Position numbers and translations under genes: made by a program
Assembly (NCBI GenBank): GCA_963762825.1
Contig: CAVXLZ010000001.1
Coordinates: 744,001-808,000 of the forward strand
DNA: 64,000 nt
Source of the DNA: Miltoncostaea sp963762825
GTDB taxonomy: Bacteria; Actinomycetota; Thermoleophilia; Miltoncostaeales; Miltoncostaeaceae
Reading direction: 5' to 3'
In this document: one piece after another, positions 62,890 through 64,000 of the stretch
Layout of the letters: every line of letters starts with the position of its first letter
Numbering within the stretch: position 1 is the stretch's first letter
The notes under the pieces: model-generated
The model's database searches: none
Seen by the model: the letters and a program-made list of their open reading frames with translations, nothing else
What the model was told of the DNA's origin: nothing

Positions 62890-63996
62890 GTGGAGAAGCA
62901 CGAGGCGCTCGGCTCGGCCGTTGCGCAGATCGAGCGGCAGTTCGGCAAGGGCGCCATCATGAGGATGGGGGACACTCCGATGACGGAGATGTCCTCGGTC
63001 CCGACCGGCTCGCTCGCACTCGACATCGCCCTGGGCATCGGCGGCATCCCGCGCGGCCGGATCGTCGAGATCTACGGGCCGGAGAGCTCCGGTAAGACCA
63101 CGATGGTCTACCACCTGATCGCGCAGGCCCAGAAGCGCGGCGGGCTGTGCGCCTTCATCGACGCCGAGCATGCGATGGACCCCGCGTACGCCAAGAACAT
63201 CGGTGTCAACGTCGACGAGTTGCTGCTCTCCCAGCCGGACCACGGAGAGCAGGCGCTCGAGATCACCGACCTCCTGGTCCGCTCGGCCGCCCTCGACGTG
63301 ATCGCCATCGATTCCGTCGCCGCGTTGGTGCCGAAGGCGGAGATCGAGGGCGAAATGGGTGACACCCACGTCGGGCTGCAGGCCCGCCTCATGTCGCAGG
63401 CGCTGCGCAAGCTCGCAGGGAACCTCCACCGGGCGAACACGATCTGCATCTTCACCAACCAGCTGCGGGAGAAGATCGGGGTCATGTTCGGCTCGCCCGA
63501 GACGACCCCCGGCGGTCGAGCGCTGAAGTTCTACTCGTCGGTGCGCCTGGACATCCGCCGTATCGAGACCCTCAAGGAGGGAACCGACGCCGTCGGCAAC
63601 CGTGCCCGGGTGAAGGTCGTCAAGAACAAGGTCGCCCCGCCGTTCCGACAGGCGGAGTTCGACATCATCTACGGCGAGGGGATCTCCCACGAGGGCAACC
63701 TCCTCGACCTCGGGGTCGAGCGAGGAATGGTCCAGAAGAGCGGGGCGTACTTCTCCTTCGGCGACGAGCGCCTCGGTCAGGGGCGCCACGCCGCGCGCGC
63801 CTTCCTCAAGGAGCACACCGACCTCGCCGCTCAGCTCGAGGCCCGGATCCGCGAGGATGCGGGCGTGCCCAACCCGAACCTCCTGCCTTTCGACCCGGTC
63901 ACGGGTGAGGTCATCGAGCCGGAGAAGGAGCCGAAGGCCGGGAAGGCGGCTGGTGCGAAGAAGGCCGATCCCGTCCTGGCGGCGGTCAAGGGCTGA
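62890..63996 (+). CDS. recA: recombinase A
   Basis: A 368-residue strand-exchange and SOS co-protease. Walker A is GPESSGKTTMVYH, Walker B IAIDSVAALVPKAEIEGEMGD, and the L2 loop region reads FTNQLREKIGVMFGSPETTPGGRALKFY. GTG 62890 follows AGGGAGG by 6 nt and starts VEKHEALGSAVAQIERQFGKG. An Ala/Lys-rich tail ends it. No intein is present. SOS regulation is indicated by the box upstream. Confidence 0.97.
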   Translation: MEKHEALGSAVAQIERQFGKGAIMRMGDTPMTEMSSVPTGSLALDIALGIGGIPRGRIVEIYGPESSGKTTMVYHLIAQAQKRGGLCAFIDAEHAMDPAYAKNIGVNVDELLLSQPDHGEQALEITDLLVRSAALDVIAIDSVAALVPKAEIEGEMGDTHVGLQARLMSQALRKLAGNLHRANTICIFTNQLREKIGVMFGSPETTPGGRALKFYSSVRLDIRRIETLKEGTDAVGNRARVKVVKNKVAPPFRQAEFDIIYGEGISHEGNLLDLGVERGMVQKSGAYFSFGDERLGQGRHAARAFLKEHTDLAAQLEARIREDAGVPNPNLLPFDPVTGEVIEPEKEPKAGKAAGAKKADPVLAAVKG

Positions 63997-64000
63997 CCCT

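Overview
The window is high-GC DNA from a member of the Actinomycetota. The gene orders pyrR-pyrB-pyrC-carA-carB-mihF-gmk-coaBC and rimP-nusA-ylxR-infB-rbfA-truB-ribF-rpsO-pnp, the presence of actinobacterial integration host factor (mihF), GTG/TTG starts and leaderless promoters all point there. A deep lineage such as Thermoleophilia is my inference, not something the sequence proves. pyrF and pyrD do not follow carAB, and rpoZ does not lie between gmk and coaBC, which differs from many Streptomyces or Mycobacterium genomes.

The first 15.4 kb is accessory and mixed in strand. It holds a 5'-truncated P2-type cation ATPase, a PAP2 phosphatase, and an orphan GAF-PAS histidine kinase bracketed by a 43-bp direct repeat and an IS110-like remnant. 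Next come a large secreted protein with Cys-pair repeats, an MbnP/MbnH-type pair (copper-protein family plus di-heme enzyme) with a His-rich membrane protein, and an APC permease. A 3.2-kb element follows, inserted at tRNA-Arg(CCG). It carries two divergent metal-efflux units: a CadC-like repressor with one CDF exporter, and a CzrA-like repressor with a second, frameshifted CDF exporter.

From 15.5 kb to the end almost everything lies on the + strand and is housekeeping. 15.5-25 kb: a phosphoesterase, RNase Z, and a PyrR-controlled pyrimidine operon with an embedded isochorismatase-fold hydrolase. 25-33 kb: mihF, gmk, coaBC, a MoxR/DUF58/transglutaminase trio, a TPR protein, a YbjN-like protein and D-aminoacyl-tRNA deacylase. 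33.4-46.6 kb: the translation/RNA superoperon, which starts with an intrinsic-terminator-like attenuator before rimP. 47-58 kb: lysine synthesis (dapB, dapA), pyruvate carboxylase, RNase J, a collagen-like exported protein and superoxide dismutase. 58-64 kb: ftsK, a RodZ-like protein, cinA and an SOS-box-controlled recA.

The most unusual item is a structured intergenic repeat of about 155 bp present twice (31.9-32.1 kb and 53.8-53.9 kb), each time between convergent 3' ends. Its first hairpin keeps a 14-bp perfect stem and a 7-nt loop while three base pairs change in a compensated way. Other points of note are a Cys/His motif at the C-terminus of NusA, two genes (ylxR, cinA) with good Shine-Dalgarno sites but no canonical start codon, and a 14-codon leader ORF whose stop overlaps the pyrR start.
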